Of a stretch of 64,000 nt of DNA, positions 32,146-44,321 are shown in pieces. A program made the translations under genes and the position numbers. The stretch's first letter is position 1; every line of letters begins with the position of its first letter. The stretch comes from Apoda limacodes. Its lineage: Eukaryota; Arthropoda; Insecta; Lepidoptera; Limacodidae. The stretch covers positions 5,709,001-5,773,000 of the forward strand of contig OX291553.1 in the NCBI GenBank assembly GCA_946406115.1, in the 5' to 3' direction. A model generated the notes under the pieces. The model saw only the letters and a list, made by a program, of their open reading frames with translations. It was not told the origin of the DNA and did not search any database.

Positions 32146-35100
32146 CACATCTTAATCACCCTGAGAGGCTATACCGCCAACTCTTTGAAATAGTAGTTAT
32201 ACTGGAGAGGGAGGCCGGAGTGGACCCAGCTACTACAACAGAGTCCCTTACACTGACCGTGCCAAAATACTACATACTATCTGTGGCAAGCTTTGGCAGT
32301 TTGAGTATCGCGCATTTTGTCCGTTCAGCTACCTGCGCAGTGAATCCCAATTTAGTCTAAGAAACTTCTTCCAGAAATAATATGGGAAAAAGTAAAAATA
32401 AAAAAAAATGTAAAGTCAAAGTCAAAATGGTTTATTCAAATAAGGATTTTACAATCACTTTTGAATCGTCAAAGTTATAAAATATTATTTTTTCGAACCC
32501 TCCCACCTTCCCGCCGGTTCACAATGTTGTTGATTTCTACCGAGAAGAATCCGGCAAGAAACTCGATAGTTACTCTTTTAAAAACACTATCAATAATACA
32601 AATAAACTAAAATACAATTAATGTTTTATATAAAAAAAATTTAGTCGTACAATTTTATGTTTTTTCTATTTTATTTTGGTTTACCTATGCATCCTGTAAT
32701 TGAGCATCATCAGTCCCAAGGATTTTTATCATTTACATAGTCTGAAATATTGTAGTATGCCTTTTTACAAAGCACCTGCTTGATAAAAGATTTAAATTTA
32801 CTTATTGATAGATTTTGAATTTTATTGGGAACTTTGTTGTAAAAGTGTATACATTGCCCCATAAAAGAGTTACTTATTTTGTGTAGACGTGTATCATGCA
32901 CAAACAGCTTATTTTTACTTCTAGTTTTTACTTTGTGAACGTCACTTTTCTTGCTGAAACTATTGATATTTTTATGTACATATAAAAGATTTTCATATAT
33001 GTACTGCGACACTAAAGTTAAAATTTTTACTTCCCTAAACCTATCCCTCAGAGATATCCTAGATCCTAATTTATAAATAGCACGAATTGCCCTTTTTTGT
33101 AACAAAAATATTGTATTTACATCAGCAGCGCTACCCCACAATAGGATACCATATGTCATTAAACTATGGAAATAGCTAAAATATACTATTTTTGCAGTGT
33201 CGACATCGGTCAATTGTCTTATTTTCTTGATCGCATACACAGCAGAGCTAAGTTTTTTGGCTAGGTTATGAATATGAGGACCCCATTGAAGTTTGGAGTC
33301 CAGTGTTATGCCAAGAAAGACTGTTGAATTAACAAGTTCTAATTGCTCGCCATTAATATTAATACATGTCTGTCTCTGACTAACATTTGGTAATGTAAAT
33401 TTTACACATTTGGTTTTTTTTTCATTAAGTAATAAATTATTAGCGTTAAACCAATTTACAATTTTAGAAAGGGCATTATTTCATTCATTATAACATGTCT
33501 GTCGTCTCTTAACTTTAAAAAGCAAAGAGGTGTCATCAGCAAATAAGACAATGTCATGGTTTTTTACATTATATGGGAGATCATTAATGTAAATAAGAAA
33601 TAGAAAAGGACCTAAAATTGAGCCCTGAGGGACTCCTATAGTGACTGCTGATCCCGGAGATCTTTCACCGTTGACATCTATTTCCTGTACTCTCCTACTC
33701 ATATAGAATGTCAAAAGGTCGAGAGCTTTGCCTCGAATACCATAGTGATGTAGCTTCCTGATGAGATTTTCATGTTGAACACAGTCAAATGCCTTAGATA
33801 AATCACAAAACACTCCAAGGGCGTCATGCGAATCCTCCCAGGCGTTATATATATTTTTTAATAGTGCCACTCCTGCATCGGTTGTGGAACGGCCTTTCGT
33901 AAAGCCAAACTGTTTACTACTAAGTAGCTCATTAATACAAAAATGGCTTATCATTTGACAAAGTATGATTTTTTCAAAAACTTTACTGAGTATAGGTAGT
34001 ATTGAAATAGGCCGAAAATTATTAGGATCTGTTGAACTACCTGATTTAAAAAGAGGTATAACTTTGCTAAGTTTCATCTCATCAGGAAACACACCACTAT
34101 CAACACAACTATTAAATATAATGGCTAAGGGTTGTGCTATGACATGAATAATTGAATTTATAGTTTTTACAGAAAGTCCCCAAAGGTCTGTGGTGTTTTT
34201 AATTTCTAATGTTTTAAATGTATTAATGATATCCGTAGGACTAATGTTTTTAAATACAAAGGGAATGTTACATTCAGGAACACTAGTTTTTAATAATTTT
34301 TCTGCTAAGATTGGACTTGAGTTTAGATGTTCAGTTGTTTTGAATGGGATATTCCTAAAAAACTGTTCAAAGGCAACTGCTACCTCAGAATTTGTTTTAA
34401 AACTAGCATCATCTACAATCAACTCAAAGTCCTGACAAGAATTCCTAGCTTTACCAGTTTCATTATTTATTATGTTCCATGTAGTTTTTATTTTATTTGT
34501 TGAATTTTTTACTTTATGTCTGAGGTGAATTGCTTTTGCAACAAGACAGACCTTTTTAAAGGTTTTTGAGTATTTTTTTAAATATTCCCTAAATATTTGG
34601 CTATTATTATATGTTTTTTCTTTATATAATTCATACAGTTTACGCCTACTTTTATGAATACCTGGGGTAGCCCATTCACTAAAACTAAAGCGACTGGAAA
34701 TAAGTTTCTTTTTTGCAGTAAATATTTTATTATACTCTGTAGTAATAGTGTCAAGAACAGTATTGTACATATCATTTGGGTCGCCATTATAAAGCAAATC
34801 TGGAAGTTTATGCATTAAGTTAGATTTAAATGATTCAACCCGTTTAGTGGTTATTGGTATAAATTTAATTTCCTTTTTAGTAATACTATTCTTTCTTTCT
34901 AAAACCACTAACTGTCCACAATGATCTGACTCTAGATTGCTTATAATTGATTTTTGAATTGGTTTTATGTCAGTAAATATATTGTCGATGCAAGTGGCAC
35001 TAGATACAGCAATTCTAGTTGGTTCACAAAACAAATTATTTAAATTAAAAGACTGAAATAAGGCAAGCAATCTGGTGCTTAATGAGCTATTTTCCAAAAT

Positions 35101-35319
35101 GTTTATATTGAAGTCTCCACAAACAATGATTTGTTTATTGGAATTGCTGATTTTATTCAGCACTTCTTCCATAACTAATTCAAAATTATCATAAATTGCA
35201 CAAGGTGGCTTGTATACCCTCACAACAATGAGATGCTCAACTTCTATACAGGACAGCTCGGCAGTTCGCTCAACTGAGAGGCTCACAATGTCTTTACGTT
35301 CCTTAAACTTTAGCTGTTT
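32146..35319. repeat. 3174-bp tandem duplication, unit 2
   Basis: Second unit, essentially identical to 28972-32145. Beyond 35319 the original element continues upstream (minus strand) into the endonuclease N-terminal part, which unit 1 lacks. Unit 2 is therefore the one joined to the original 5' side. Confidence 0.93.
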
Positions 35320-35379
35320 ATTAACTAAAATTAAAGAGCCACCATGGATAGCATTTACTCGGCTGAACGAACTTCCCAC
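32710..35379 (-). CDS. Endonuclease-reverse transcriptase ORF, copy 2, with the same in-frame stop
   Basis: Frames 33481-35379 (632 codons) and 32710-33240 (176 codons) are co-linear and interrupted by the same TGA as copy 1 (33481-33483). All motifs are as in copy 1, shifted by 19 residues: GDFNIN 88-93, SDH 151-153, FADD 613-616. The extra N-terminal residues include SSFSRVNAIHGGSLILV, part of the endonuclease. Upstream of about 35385 the frame is broken, with EYTLIT-like codons in another frame. Both copies inherited the stop from one already-dead element. Confidence 0.88.
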
Positions 35380-35399
35380 CTGGTGATTAGTGTATATTC

Positions 35400-36214
35400 A
35401 GAGGCTACTCCTCATCTAATGTGGATTTTTGATACATCAAGAGTATTTACGCCAAACTTGAAGCGCAGCTAACCTCTCCCTTTCTAACTGAGACGCAGAT
35501 ATCCTGCCCAGCCGAAACACCATATTATCCCGGCTAACAACTCAAGCATAATTTTGTGAGTCATGCTAGTGTTTGTATGTTCGTCCGGGAGTATATTTGC
35601 TGTCGCGGCCTTTATAGCCTTGAAGACAGGGACTTATCGGTATTGTAGGAGCATAGACCTCGGCGGCCACTCGTACGTATGAGTGCTTTAACAGGTCTCA
35701 CAGCGGTGACACGGACGTAACTCGACTTTATAGGCACCTGAATTTGACAACTGACAAAGTTCTAGAGCAATAACCCACAGCAGAACTAGTTACATCGTGA
35801 GTGGCTCAGATCTCGGACCAATAACTATGCAGGGATATCTGCTTACGAATGAGTTGTAACATATGGATTCTCACAGCTGGTACTTTTTCCAACGAGAACG
35901 CCAGAATCCTGACATTTGCGCAGCCGCAGTCACTGAGACAATCCTTCCTCGTATAGAATGTTTTGTTTTAAATCCGTGAGTAGCCGCTGCAGCTAAGATT
36001 GACAAAAAAACTGCGAAGAGGCTTGGACTACGGCTCGAAACAATAAGGATCCCATATGTGTTAGTTGCGCCCTACACTAAAACAAAAAAAAAATATTGAC
36101 ATGTTCGACTTTGTTTTTGTAGCTTACTAACTTATTTTTATTACCTAATAAGTGTTTCGGCACATATTGTATACTCTTTAGCAAATTATCAAAGTATTGT
36201 ACTATTACTTTAAA
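35400..36214. other. Unassigned sequence upstream of the retrotransposon
   Basis: Less AT-rich than the surroundings. I could not read endonuclease or ORF1 motifs with confidence, so the 5' limit of the retrotransposon is not fixed. No gene recognised. Confidence 0.4.
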
Positions 36215-36335
36215 TAGAACTTCTTGCCAGCTCTTATTGGCAGAAATTAACACTGTTTACATTGTATTGACGATTCAAAGTGTTCTTAGAAACCTATTTA
36301 AATATTGTTTGATTTGATTGGATTTGATTTGAATC
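36215..36335 (+). mobile_element. 3'-tail fragment of a CR1-like element
   Basis: GGCAGAAATTAACACTGTT, TTGACGATTCAAAGTG and TATTTAAAT echo the 3' UTR of the retrotransposon at 29200-29400 read on its own strand. They are followed by a (TTTGAT)n-type tail at 36306-36333. A distant relative in opposite orientation. Confidence 0.55.
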
Positions 36336-36672
36336 AAAACGTGAATTAATTACTGCATAGAGGTTCATCACCCAGATTTAGTAGGCAAAATAGGTACATA
36401 GATCCATACCTCTAGGAATCGTGTTTTCTAGTCGCTTGCTAGTGCTGCCGTGAGAAACTTTCGCCAGTCGTCTTTCCCACCACTGTGAAAGATCGATGGT
36501 GACTTGGCCCATATATTAAAGGGAAAGTCGATTCACTTGGCAGTATCTTTGCCTTAAACTCTAATTTGAATGACGAACTCACTCTACCACCAACTTTACC
36601 GTAGTGCGTTAAGACCCTTCTGGAAATCTCCATAACACTGTGGAACGAAAAAGAATTTGTTTTCTCCAGACG
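36336..36672. other. No gene recognised
   Basis: Spacer; only short ORFs without motifs. Confidence 0.45.
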
Positions 36673-37700
36673 TAGAGTCGAGATGGCCAGATGTTATGTC
36701 AGCAGTGTTGTTTAAACTCATACTCATGAACTCACGTACCTTTTCGCGCTTTCTAACCACACAAAGTGATTTCTGTCTTGATGAATGTCTGCTAATGTGC
36801 ACCTGTTGCCCAAAAAGTACAATAGATCAGATCCATTGAATCACAAGAAAGTCGCCATTACCTTTCTCCTCTCTAAAATTATTGAGTGTGTGATCAACAC
36901 ACAGCTTCTAAGTTACCTAAAAAAACACGACCTGGTCAGTGATCGTCAATATATATAGTTTTCGCCACGGTCGCTCGACCGGTGACTTTCTTGTGTATCT
37001 CACACACCCATGGGCACTAGAGTTTGATCCCGTCTAGCACCGTGGTCTTCTATTGAAGTTGCTATCTTATGGACTCACCTAGGGCTGGTGCAAATGGTTA
37101 GCTAGTTTTTGACCAGCAGATGCATACGAGCTGCGGTTGATGATAGTTGCTCTGATATGGACACTAATTAATGCTGCTGTCCCAAGGTGGACACGGTACA
37201 AGGCTATCTGATGTCTCCTACGCGTGTCTTTTGTAAATAAATGACTTGTTTTCAATCGACATCATACATTGCTTTGCAGGTAACAGTACTGGATACGCTT
37301 ATTTTACGAGCCGTACAAACATCACACGTTTCGTTGTAAAGGAAAACCAAAGAGAATTTGTGTCTAAAATTCAGACCATTCTGTCAAAGGTCTCTGACTG
37401 GGGACAGAAAAACTTGGTCCAATTAAACCCTACGAAGACACAAATCTGCACGTTCCCCGCTAAGAAAACCACATTCACTGAGGTCGCACAATTTCAGAAC
37501 ACACCTGTTACCATTTCCAAGATTATTGCGATCCTAGGCGTTGTCATCTCCAGCGATGTTCAATTCCAAGATCATTCGGAAGGCAAGGAGAAACTGGCAT
37601 CTTAAAGACTTGGAGTACTCAACAGAGCAAAGCAGTACTTCGGACCAAAGGCTCCGGCCCCATATGGAGTACTGCTGCCATCTCTGAGCGGGTACACCCG
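36673..37700 (+). pseudogene. Old decayed copy of the Jockey-type non-LTR family
   Basis: Follows the order of 11361-12440 with heavy decay. The SGPDG region is near 36673, GATCAGATCCATTGAATC near 36824, GTGATCAACACACAGCTTCT near 36889, TTCGCCACGGTCGCTCGACC near 36960, the YADD region (here CFAG) near 37265, and the C-terminal part to 37605. The catalytic Asp pair is gone. A 119-codon ORF at 37246-37605 is just a surviving piece. The part from about 37140 onward is also found at 42572, within a segmental duplication. Confidence 0.85.
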
Positions 37701-38059
37701 AAAACAAACTTAAGCAAACTAATAAATTGTCGAGAATAAATTAAACGATAATAAAAATTCCAAAATTAAACACAATTTATTTAAATTAATACAGCAAGAG
37801 CCATAATAGTGACAACTTGGCCATGTCACTGCTATAATATATCGGTGAAAGTATTGCAAAGTCCGAATATTTCTGGAGCGAATGTGCAAAGTTTGAGTAC
37901 AGCACAAAATCACTCAGCAAATTGAATCACAAAATTCTCAAACGTCTTGAAAACTTTATGCATATTCCATTTGTTTATATACGTATTTATGATTTGGGAC
38001 CTACGAAGACTTTTCTTCGGGCCTTACATGGTAAACTCCTAATGCAATTTTGGTTTAAA

Positions 38060-38647
38060 AAGTTTCACTAACTTGTGAGTCAACAACCAAATAAATTGTT
38101 GTCTGTGCTCCATGCTCAATACTCCAATAATTTGATCTGAACGTTTTTTGATGTTACTATTTTCGTATCTTCTATACCTGGATGCAAACTATTTACAGTA
38201 ACACCTGTTCTTTGAGTCTCCGACTCATTTCTGTGGTCCATACTACAACACATAGCTTCGAATTCCGATAAACATCAGCATAGTATGAAATTTTTGAGGA
38301 TCCGTTTCCAAATTAAGGTTCTGGAAGTCTATTTTACCAAAGCTGTGTCATGTTGATGCTACATTGAGTATACGACTTGGAGCAGAAGACTTTAATAATG
38401 GCAGTAGCAGATTTGTTAAGAGAAATGGTCCGAAATAGTTGATTTGCATTCCTTGCAGTAATCCATCTTCACTCCTAATATTTTCTGAACTATAAACTCC
38501 TGCGTTATTGATTAGTACATCTAGACTTCTTTCAGTTTTGAGAATGTTTTCAGCAAATGATTTAATAGATTTGAACAGAAGTTTAAAGTATATCTAAAAC
38601 AGTATAAGAAATACAATGTTTACTAAAATAAATGATATCAGAAGCAT
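38060..38647 (-). pseudogene. Retinol dehydrogenase-like SDR pseudogene
   Basis: A broken copy of the gene at 44322-45281. The initiator ATG and the hydrophobic N-terminus survive. A deletion of about 220 bp at 38577/38578 removes the first strand and the TGGSSGIG cofactor loop. NNAG, NVSS and the Tyr/Lys region can still be traced, but frameshifts lie near 38207 and 38278. Roughly 40 bp near 38115 and the last roughly 40 codons are also missing; at 38060 it joins sequence that in S2 lies more than 1 kb away. It cannot encode an active SDR. Confidence 0.9.
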
Positions 38648-39534
38648 CGTTTCGTGTCGACACCTTGAAAAACTGAAAAATACCACGTTATATGTGGTCG
38701 TTAGCCTATAACCTAAATTTTATATTATACCTAATAGCCAACATTATTGACGTCATAATTGTCATGAACCTGGTACTATGCCATATATCATATTTAAAAT
38801 AAAAGAATACTACAACATCTCACTCAGGGCCACACTTTACCCATTTTTGGCTGCGCCCAGGCGGTTGCGTCGCACGACGTACTGACGGATTATCAGTCTA
38901 GTCGAAAGAAGTGATGTTTGAGTAGGCTTAAGCTTAAGTGTAGTTTGGCTCTACACTTAAGCTATAAACCCACTACAGGACGGAGAACACAGAGAAAGAC
39001 AGACAGATAGCAGCATTTTATAATAATAGCTGCGTTTTGTTGTGATGACCTTGGCATAGAGAACTATGACATCGTATAGGCATTGACATATTTACCAACT
39101 GTAAACAAAAAAAAAACAATTACTATTTTAACAGTGCTTTCACTACCTCTACGTCCTGAGCGCAACCATAGAAGATTAAAGATTCTTTTTGAAGCCGCAA
39201 AGCAATTACTTCTACATCTTTTTTTTATTTTTATAAAATTTTAGACACATGCTGTATATCAAAGTTACAGTTTATAGATTTCGTTTATTTTATTCTTCCT
39301 TGTGTTACGCAACAATAACAATATCCTTCCTCCTTTTGTTACTCTGTACAACATACATATTATTATGTCAGCGTAAGATTAGATTAGATAAGCGTAAATC
39401 ATAAATAACAAAAAAGGGTGAAGTACCAAAGCAAATGTTAGGTAAGGGTATGTAGATTTCTCCAGCAAATCAGAAGAAACAATTGGAGGTTAGGTATTAT
39501 ATATGTTATTATTATAGTGTGAGTTTATTACCTT

Positions 39535-40065
39535 CTCTTAAGAAGTTATTGGAATAGGTCCGAAAATCGAAATCAAAAAATTTGTGTTTTCTTTACGTTT
39601 CAAGACTTGGAGAATCATTTGCAATCATTTTTAGAGTGATGTCTGTGTGTGTGTGTGTGTGTGGGTGTGTGTGTGTGTGTGTGTGTGTGTACGTATGTAT
39701 GTATGTATGTTTTGGCTTTCGATTCCTCAATAACTACTGGACCGAATCGTTCTGATGACATATCAATCGATACGCCACGTCATGACTTAGATCTGAAAGG
39801 AGTCTGAAATAAATCGGTCCAGCGGTTCGTTTTTTATCCCTAAAAAACTGACTTTTTTATGCACGCAACATAAATTTAATGTATAATTTCATGTATCGAG
39901 GGGTAGTAAAGGGTCGAGGGTGCTGATTTCGATTTTTTTATCAGTTTTTTAAAATTCAAAATGGCAGATCCAATATGACGTATTTTTTTTTTGTAAAAGA
40001 ATTTTTCTCAAGAGAAGTTGCATGTACGGTACTTGCTGCCGAACCAATTTTAATTTAAATAATAA
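39535..40065. repeat. Segment specific to S1 with a (GT)n/(GTAT)n microsatellite
   Basis: Present in S1 but missing from S2 (46320-46350). A (GT)n tract followed by (ATGT)n occupies about 39640-39712. The text after it (CTACTGGACCGAAT and GGTCCAGCGGTTCG) is of the kind found in dispersed insect repeats. It is probably an insertion, but clean ends were not found. Confidence 0.55.
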
Positions 40066-40214
40066 TAGTCTTACGTTGAGATATAAAAAAATGGGCTAGT
40101 TCTATTTCATTATTATTACGTATGATATAAGTATATATATAGTAATATATATAAATAGACGCTTGAAATATTCACAGAATATTAAATTATATATTCACTT
40201 TTTTAAAAAAATAA

Positions 40215-40312
40215 AGGGCTCTTATACAACAATCGTGATTTGCTTGCTGTTTTTATAGATAATGAAAGGGAACTTTTCGTGCGCGAGTCCGACTCGCAAT
40301 TGGCCGATTATT
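40215..40312 (+). mobile_element. GGTTCCGTAC-family tail fragment
   Basis: GGGAACTTTTCGTGCGCGAGTCCGACTCGCAATTGGCCGATT is the diverged right end of the family; the left part is missing. Confidence 0.6.
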
Positions 40313-40734
40313 TCATAATAATTTTCGCGATGTCTATTCTTTACAAGTAAGGCTGAGCTCTTCTCGTGAATTATAATTATTTCCCGACAGTCGTCATTAC
40401 TCACCGTAATCCTTAACCCTGATACTCTTAGCGATCGGTCACACGGAAATCTAATTGCACACATAGGTAGGTATAATTTTTTACAAGGTTTTGTTTAGAC
40501 TTTAAAATCTTAAATTAAAGATTATATTTCTAATTCGTAAGTAGAATTCTGTGATTTTTCGGCCTAAATCGGGCTCAGCCGACTTAGTTCAGTTATTCAG
40601 AGACGGTAAAAAAGCACGTTTATCGCAGGTCGCAGTAGCCTCATCCAACAGTCTGCTTGTTGTGCTCAAATACACCATTTTTTTTACCCATACAAAATTG
40701 CTCCCTATTTACCTAGATAATAAATCACACTTTA

Positions 40735-40970
40735 ATATTATAAAGGCGAAAGTTTGTGAATGTGTTTGTATGTTTGTTTCTTCTTCACGCTCAAACGGCT
40801 GGACCAATTCTAATAAAATTTGGTACGGAGGTAGGTGACAGCCTGGATTAACATATAGGTATGCTACTTTTTATCCTGAAAAAATATAGTAATTTCGAGG
40901 GATGAGCAAGGAATCAGATATGGCTCGATAGCTGTATGTAGCGCGGATGGAACCGCGGGCACAGCTAGTA
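40735..40970 (+). mobile_element. Helitron-like non-autonomous element
   Basis: Starts near ATAAAGGCGAAAGTTTG and includes ACGGCTGGACCAATTCTAAT, TTTGGTACGGAGGTAGG and ACAGCCTGGATTAACATATAG. It ends with a small hairpin CGCGG-ATGGAA-CCGCG (40942-40957) a few bases before CTAG at 40964-40967. A short 3' hairpin followed by CTRR is the Helitron terminus rule. This is a very common lepidopteran repeat. No Rep/helicase is encoded. Confidence 0.7.
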
Positions 40971-41114
40971 ACATTATAAAATAACATTTTTTTTTTTTAC
41001 TTTGACCGGTGCGGCGCCGACGTGTATATTTAGAAACAACCTATATAGTCCAATCAAATTAGAAAATGAAACAACATTAATTAGTAGAGTTTAGTTTATA
41101 GTAGTTTTTAGTTT

Positions 41115-42125
41115 AGTTTTTTCTGGAGACCTTAGTTCCCCGACTTAAAGACCTGGGTCTAGAGGTTAATCCCTCGAAGTGCGAGTTCTTCGCCTGTGGT
41201 ACTGAGGCTCGAACACACGTTTCTCGTTTTCATTCTCTTTTACCTGGCCTTAAGGAAATTTCTACTCCTGACTTAAGCCTATTAGGTTCTCCAATATTTA
41301 TTTCTGGAGTCCATAAGGCCATCAATGCAAGAAAACATTTTCTCCTTTCCGCTCACGAACGTCTTAAGGCTCTTCCCGCACACGTGGCGATTATCTTGTT
41401 GCGCATGTGCTTCGCTCTTCCGAAGGTCACCTATTTATTGCGGACTACCCCAACTTGACTCTGCCCTGAGGAAGTTTCATCTTTTGATGAAGATTAGTGG
41501 TTGAGTCATTTCTTAATGTCTCCCTAGATGGTCCTCAGTGGATTCAGGCAGCTCTGCCTGTCCAGTGTGGTGGTCTCGGGATACGGTGCGCTAAGGAGGT
41601 GGGTCTGCCGGCTTTCCTGGCGTCTGCGCACGGGGTTGCCAAGCTAGTCACTGTTTTAATTCCTTTTAATGGTGACGGGGTAAGTATACATTTTACGTCT
41701 GATGCTGTTTCAGCTTGGTTAGCCCTTAACTCGGGTGCTACAGTCCCAGAATTTTCGCATGTTCAGCGGGCGTGGGATAATGTGAGGGTAAAGAGGCTTC
41801 AAGAGCAATTGCTAGATGATGCGTTGGGAGTCGATAAGGCCAGACTTCGAGCTGTGTCGCAACCTGAGTCCGGGGCTTGGTTACAAGCGGTTCCTTCGCC
41901 TCACCTGGGCACTCTTCTCTATGATGACTCTTTGCGTGTTGCGGTGGCTCTCCGTCTAGGCTGTAAGGTGAGTGAACCTCATATATGCACCTGCGGTTCC
42001 ATGGTGGACGCCGATGGCTATCACGCTCTGAGTTGTCGGCGGTGCACTGGGAGATTTCCGCGTCACCATGCCCTGAACGACATAGTTCGGAGAGCCCTTT
42101 TATCGGCTAATGTCCTGCCTGCTTG
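41115..42125 (+). pseudogene. C-terminal part of an unclassified reverse transcriptase element
   Basis: Conceptual reading from about 41130 gives LGLEVNPSKCEFF, the post-catalytic RT palm/thumb transition. Frame breaks lie near 41456-41505. A 229-codon open frame (41497-42186) contains VQCGGLGIR, then CTCGSMVDADGYHALSC with a Cys-x-Cys...His...Cys pattern, followed by RFPRHHALNDIVRRAL. This C-terminal Cys/His motif plus RHxxLND is one I associate with invertebrate RT-containing elements, but I cannot name the clade. It is less AT-rich than its surroundings. It is truncated at both ends and abuts a reverse-oriented RTE fragment. Confidence 0.6.
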
Positions 42126-42127
42126 TA

Positions 42128-42562
42128 TTAATTTATGTAATTTAAAAAAAATGAAGTTTTATTCAGAATTATACAGAAAAATATAAAGAATAAATGACAA
42201 CAAATAAAATAAAAAACATCATCATATAAGTCCATTGACGTCCACTGCTGAACATAGGCCTCACCTAACTTTCTCCACAGCGTGCGACTCTGTGCCGCCT
42301 GTAACCAACGGCTCCCCGCGACCTTATCAAGGTCATCTGTCAATCTAGCGGGGGGTCGTCCCACGCTGCGCTTTCTGGTTCGTGATCGCCACTCGAGAAC
42401 ATTCTTCCACCATCGGCCATCGGTTCTTCGAGCTATGTGCCCTGCCCATTGCCACTTCAGCTTTGCGCTTCGTCGAGCTTTGTCGGCGACTTTAGTTCTC
42501 CTACGGATTTCCTCATTCCTGATTCGATCACGTAGGGAAACTCCGAGCATAGCTCTTTCCAT
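42128..42562 (-). pseudogene. RTE-type retrotransposon C-terminal fragment
   Basis: A 144-codon ORF whose first 110 or so residues are classic RTE C-terminus: ERAMLGVSLRDRIRNEEIRR, KLKWQWAGHIARRTD, RKRSVGRPPARLTDD and AQSRTLWRKLGEAYVQQW. The remaining residues are read-through into A/T-rich tail sequence. RT and endonuclease are absent, so it is a 5'-truncated insertion, broken at 42562 where the S2 segment begins. Confidence 0.88.
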
Positions 42563-42571
42563 TGCCTATAT

Positions 42572-42965
42572 AATAATAACTGCTCTGATAGGATGGACAT
42601 TAATTAATGCTGCTGTCCCAAGGTTGACACGATGCAAGGCTATCTAGTGTCTCCTACATGTTTCTTCTGTAGAGCAATGACATGTTGTCAATTTACAACA
42701 TACATTGCTACGCAGTTAACAGTACTGCAGACGCTTATTCTACAAGCCGTACAAACATCACACGTTTCGTTGTAAAGGAAAACCGAAGAGAATTTGTGTT
42801 GTGTCCAGCGTTGTTCAATACCAAGATCATTTGAAAGACAAGGTGAAGCTGGCGTCCAAAAAACTTGGAGTACTCAACAGAGCGAAGCAGTACTTCACCT
42901 CGGGGCAAAGGTTGCAAGTCGGAAGTCCGGCCCCATATGGAGTACTGCTGCCATCTCTGGGCGGG
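42572..42965 (+). pseudogene. Decayed Jockey-type non-LTR fragment in S2
   Basis: Same element copy as 37140-37690, duplicated with S2. It shares the odd ATTAATTAATGCTGCTGTCCC stretch not found in the younger copies. A further internal deletion joins GAATTTGTGTT to the GTTCAATACCAAGATCA block. No function possible. Confidence 0.82.
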
Positions 42966-44321
42966 TACACCCGAATACCAACTTCAGCGAACTAATAAAT
43001 TGTCGGGAATTAATGAAACGATAATAAATATCTAAAATATAACACAAGTAATGTGATTATTTAATACATCAAGAGCCATAATAGTAACCACTCGGCCATG
43101 TCACTGCTGTAATATATCAGTCAAAGGGTTACAAATTTCGATATTTCTGGAGCGAATGTGCAAAGTTTGTGTACAGCACAAAATCACTCAGAAAATTGAT
43201 TCACGAAGTTCTCGAACGTCTTGAAAACTTCATGCATATTTCATTTGTTTATATACGTATTTATGATTTGGAACCTGCAAATGCAATTTCGGTTCAAAAA
43301 GTTATTATTTTTAAAGTATACTTACAATGCCTAGTTACGTAGCTAAGTCTGAAAAAAAAGAAAAACGTATATAGATTGTACTCGCGTTTTGCGTTTAAGA
43401 GACATCCGATCATTACTTGCCCGATTACGTGGTAAACTATGTTCTTAGATAATATCTAGCTTTTAAAGAGGAGATTTCAAAAGAGGCGTTAATAAAGTTT
43501 GATAACACAAAAGAGTTGGCAGTGCAGGCAGTAGTTGAATATATAGGTTTGTGTTTTTATGTACCTAGTACGTTAATTTATTTTCAAGCTTTTTTAAGCT
43601 ATACTAATCTCGTACTCGCTTACGCTACAAATAATCCGTTTTTCCCGAACACTCTTGTCCCATAGACAATCTCATTTCAACAAGGCTGATTGTTGTCAGG
43701 CCATATATATACCTACCTATTAAAAATTATTGAATAAATAACAAAAAGTATTTAATTAACTTGTTATTTTACAAAACAACATACTCTTAACTTCAATGTG
43801 GTCAACAGGGACTGGAATATAGTTAAAACTCGCAAGCATGGTGCTATGTGAAATGGAGTAAATATGACCCTGTGTGATCTGCCTAGAAATGGGTATTATT
43901 ATTATGTAATAAAAATATTGACCGAATAATGGATTTCTGTCCCCGTTACTCTGTTTTGACGTGAAAGAATACACATGCAGAAATAGATATCTGCGTGGTA
44001 ATTTGGTCGATTGGAATAAAAAGCATCTTATGTCTTTCGCGTCCCTCCAAGTATGCCTGTGCTAAAACATAAGGTCAATTGTAATGCTCCGTTACGTCGC
44101 TAAGCAATAACAAACAAAGAGACAAACAGATTTTCGCATTATATTATATATTAAATATAAGGGTGTTGGAAATTTAAGGCACAAAAAAATTAAACAATAA
44201 AAGTGTAAAAAGTATTTTTTGCCAATTCATAATATAAAAGTATTTAAAAAAAAAACTAGCGTTTTGATTGAAATTACGCCTTTCTTTAGTTGTATTTGAA
44301 TAGATTTCATATAACCTCTTT
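42966..44321. other. 3' flank of the S2 SDR
   Basis: The first 330 bp match S1. The remaining 1 kb or so has no counterpart in S1 and no recognised gene. Confidence 0.45.

Larger units (their letters stand above)
37140..40100. repeat. Older segmental duplication, copy S1 (SDR pseudogene)
   Basis: Matches 42572-46385 in order: the retrotransposon remnant with ATTAATTAATGCTGCTGTCCC, then GAGCCATAATAGT, TTTCTGGAGCGAATGTGCAAAG, the SDR, GGTACTATGCCA, ACTACAGGACGGAG, ATTATTATGTCAGCGTAAGAT, TAGATTTCTCCAGCAAATC and TCTTACGTTGAGATAT. Divergence is clearly greater than between the copies at 3.3-19.8 kb. S1 lost about 1.1 kb around the SDR C-terminus and gained about 500 bp at roughly 39535-40065. Confidence 0.85.

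Noticed and set aside
37246..37605. 119-codon ORF as a separate gene
   Set aside because: It is a surviving piece of a decayed Jockey-type reverse transcriptase.
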